A stretch of 6,399 bases of DNA from an uncultured Lachnospiraceae bacterium (lineage in GTDB: Bacteria; Bacillota; Clostridia; Lachnospirales; Lachnospiraceae): contig CADBOW010000247.1 of the NCBI GenBank assembly GCA_902796375.1, forward strand, positions 1 to 6,399, given 5' to 3'. Position numbers and translations under genes: made by a program. This document shows positions 5,657-6,399 of this stretch, one piece after another. The notes beneath the pieces were generated by a model. That model was not told the DNA's origin, searched no databases, and saw nothing but the letters and a program-made list of their open reading frames with translations. Numbering within the stretch: the first letter of the stretch is position 1; every line of letters starts with the position of its first letter.

Positions 5657-6399
5657 TCAGCAGCTAATATCCAGATAATCCACCTTCCCGGAAATCCGGA
5701 TCCCATCGCTTCCGGCGGGAATAAAGATCGTATCTCCTTTTGAAAATGGACCTGTCACAGCTCCGCATTCATAGGCTCCTTCCCCATCAAAGCAGAGGAG
5801 GGCATGGAAGCTTCCCTCATCCGGCGGGACGGTCATCCCGGAATCCACCCGGACATGGGAGACCGTAAAATGCTTACAGGATTTCAGCAGCTCTCTCGTA
5901 TGTCCGTCACCCTGCACAACCTCCCGCGCTCCGTCACGATTGAAGTATGACTTTGAGAGGTCCGCCACCTGCAGAGCCTTCTCCACATGAAGCTCCCTTT
6001 TCTTTCCATCCTTCCCTACACGATTATAATCATAGAGACGGTAGGTGATATTGCTGTTCTCCAGCACCTCCACCAGAAGCGCTCCCGCACAGATGGCATG
6101 AACGGTTCCGGCCTCCACGTAGAAGAAGTCCCCCTGTTCCACCGGGACACGGTTCAGCAGCTGCTCTATGCTTCCGTCCTCCGCTGCCACCCGCACCTCT
6201 TCCCCGGTCACATCACGGTTAAACCCATAGACCAGCCTGGCATCATCCGCCGCCTGCAGTACATACCACATCTCCGTCTTTCCCAGGCTGTTCTCAACCT
6301 CACATGCATACGCATCGTCCGGATGCACCTGTACAGACAGATCCTTCGCGGCATCGATCAGCTTGACCAGGATCGGAAGCTCAGGCTCACCTCCCGTCA
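5657..6399 (-). CDS. manA: Mannose-6-phosphate isomerase, type I (5' end missing)
   Basis: This zinc enzyme interconverts mannose-6-phosphate and fructose-6-phosphate, linking mannose use with glycolysis and GDP-mannose supply. About 247 C-terminal residues are present; the frame is open through the right edge, so some 65-75 residues of the roughly 315 usual for Firmicutes ManA are missing. The first visible residues, EPELPILVKLIDAAKDLSVQVHPDDAYA, are a family hallmark. Expected zinc ligands are the Gln and His of VQVHPDD (6323-6331), the Glu of GKTEMWYVL (codon 6272-6274) and the His of EAGTVHAI (6098-6100). The conserved active-site Arg lies in TYRLYDYNR. The C-terminal cupin-like half ends normally at YLDISC, with the stop at 5657-5659. 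The GTG at 6328 is an internal Val codon of the QVHPDD motif, not a start. No clear terminator follows; instead there is a tandem duplication. Confidence 0.95.
   Translation of the reverse strand, partial: TGGEPELPILVKLIDAAKDLSVQVHPDDAYACEVENSLGKTEMWYVLQAADDARLVYGFNRDVTGEEVRVAAEDGSIEQLLNRVPVEQGDFFYVEAGTVHAICAGALLVEVLENSNITYRLYDYNRVGKDGKKRELHVEKALQVADLSKSYFNRDGAREVVQGDGHTRELLKSCKHFTVSHVRVDSGMTVPPDEGSFHALLCFDGEGAYECGAVTGPFSKGDTIFIPAGSDGIRISGKVDYLDISC

Noticed and set aside
6326..6328. GTG at 6328 as the start of the isomerase
   Set aside because: It is the Val of the conserved VQVHPDD zinc-binding motif, and the frame continues upstream with family-typical sequence to the window edge.

Overview
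The window comes from a low-branching Gram-positive anaerobe of the Clostridia type, most likely a Lachnospiraceae-like gut bacterium. This is inferred from the gene families (NatA/DrrA-type ABC cassette followed by a membrane kinase, LacI-like sensor fused to GGDEF, Firmicutes-type ManA), strong AGGAG-type ribosome sites, TATAAT -10 boxes and moderately GC-rich codon use. No marker gene fixes the species. All six supported genes lie on the minus strand, so transcription runs from the right edge to the left. The plus strand carries no believable gene.

Layout, right to left. (1) 5657-6399: manA, type I mannose-6-phosphate isomerase, with its N-terminus cut by the window edge. (2) 5488-5656: intergenic region with a roughly 30-bp tandem duplication, a good sigma-A-type promoter and a GC-rich leader hairpin. 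(3) 3625-5487: soluble diguanylate cyclase with an N-terminal LacI/GalR-type ligand-binding domain, a middle sensory-like region and a C-terminal GGDEF domain that keeps its catalytic motif and I-site. (4) 3502-3624: intergenic region with a hairpin over the cyclase stop codon, a second promoter and a large inverted repeat just downstream of its -10 box. (5) 302-3501: a tightly coupled ABC exporter operon of one ATPase and two ABC-2 permeases, with gene junctions of 0, -4 and -16 nt. (6) 1-317: the N-terminal membrane part of a protein that is probably a sensor histidine kinase and runs off the left edge.

How they work together: the ATPase and the two permeases should form a heterodimeric exporter of a drug, peptide or lipid-like substrate. 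The overlapping membrane gene suggests a linked two-component system that may control the operon, possibly through the inverted repeat at its promoter. The cyclase has no helix-turn-helix, signal peptide or membrane segment, so it should turn binding of a small cytoplasmic ligand (probably a sugar or derivative) into c-di-GMP. It has its own promoter, so its link to manA is only positional.

The most unusual items are the seven-unit pentapeptide repeat inserted in the outer loop of the first permease, the LacI-fold/GGDEF fusion, the promoter-proximal inverted repeat and the tandem duplication after manA. I see no CRISPR array, RNA gene, insertion sequence or phage gene, and nothing that clearly amounts to an entirely new system.
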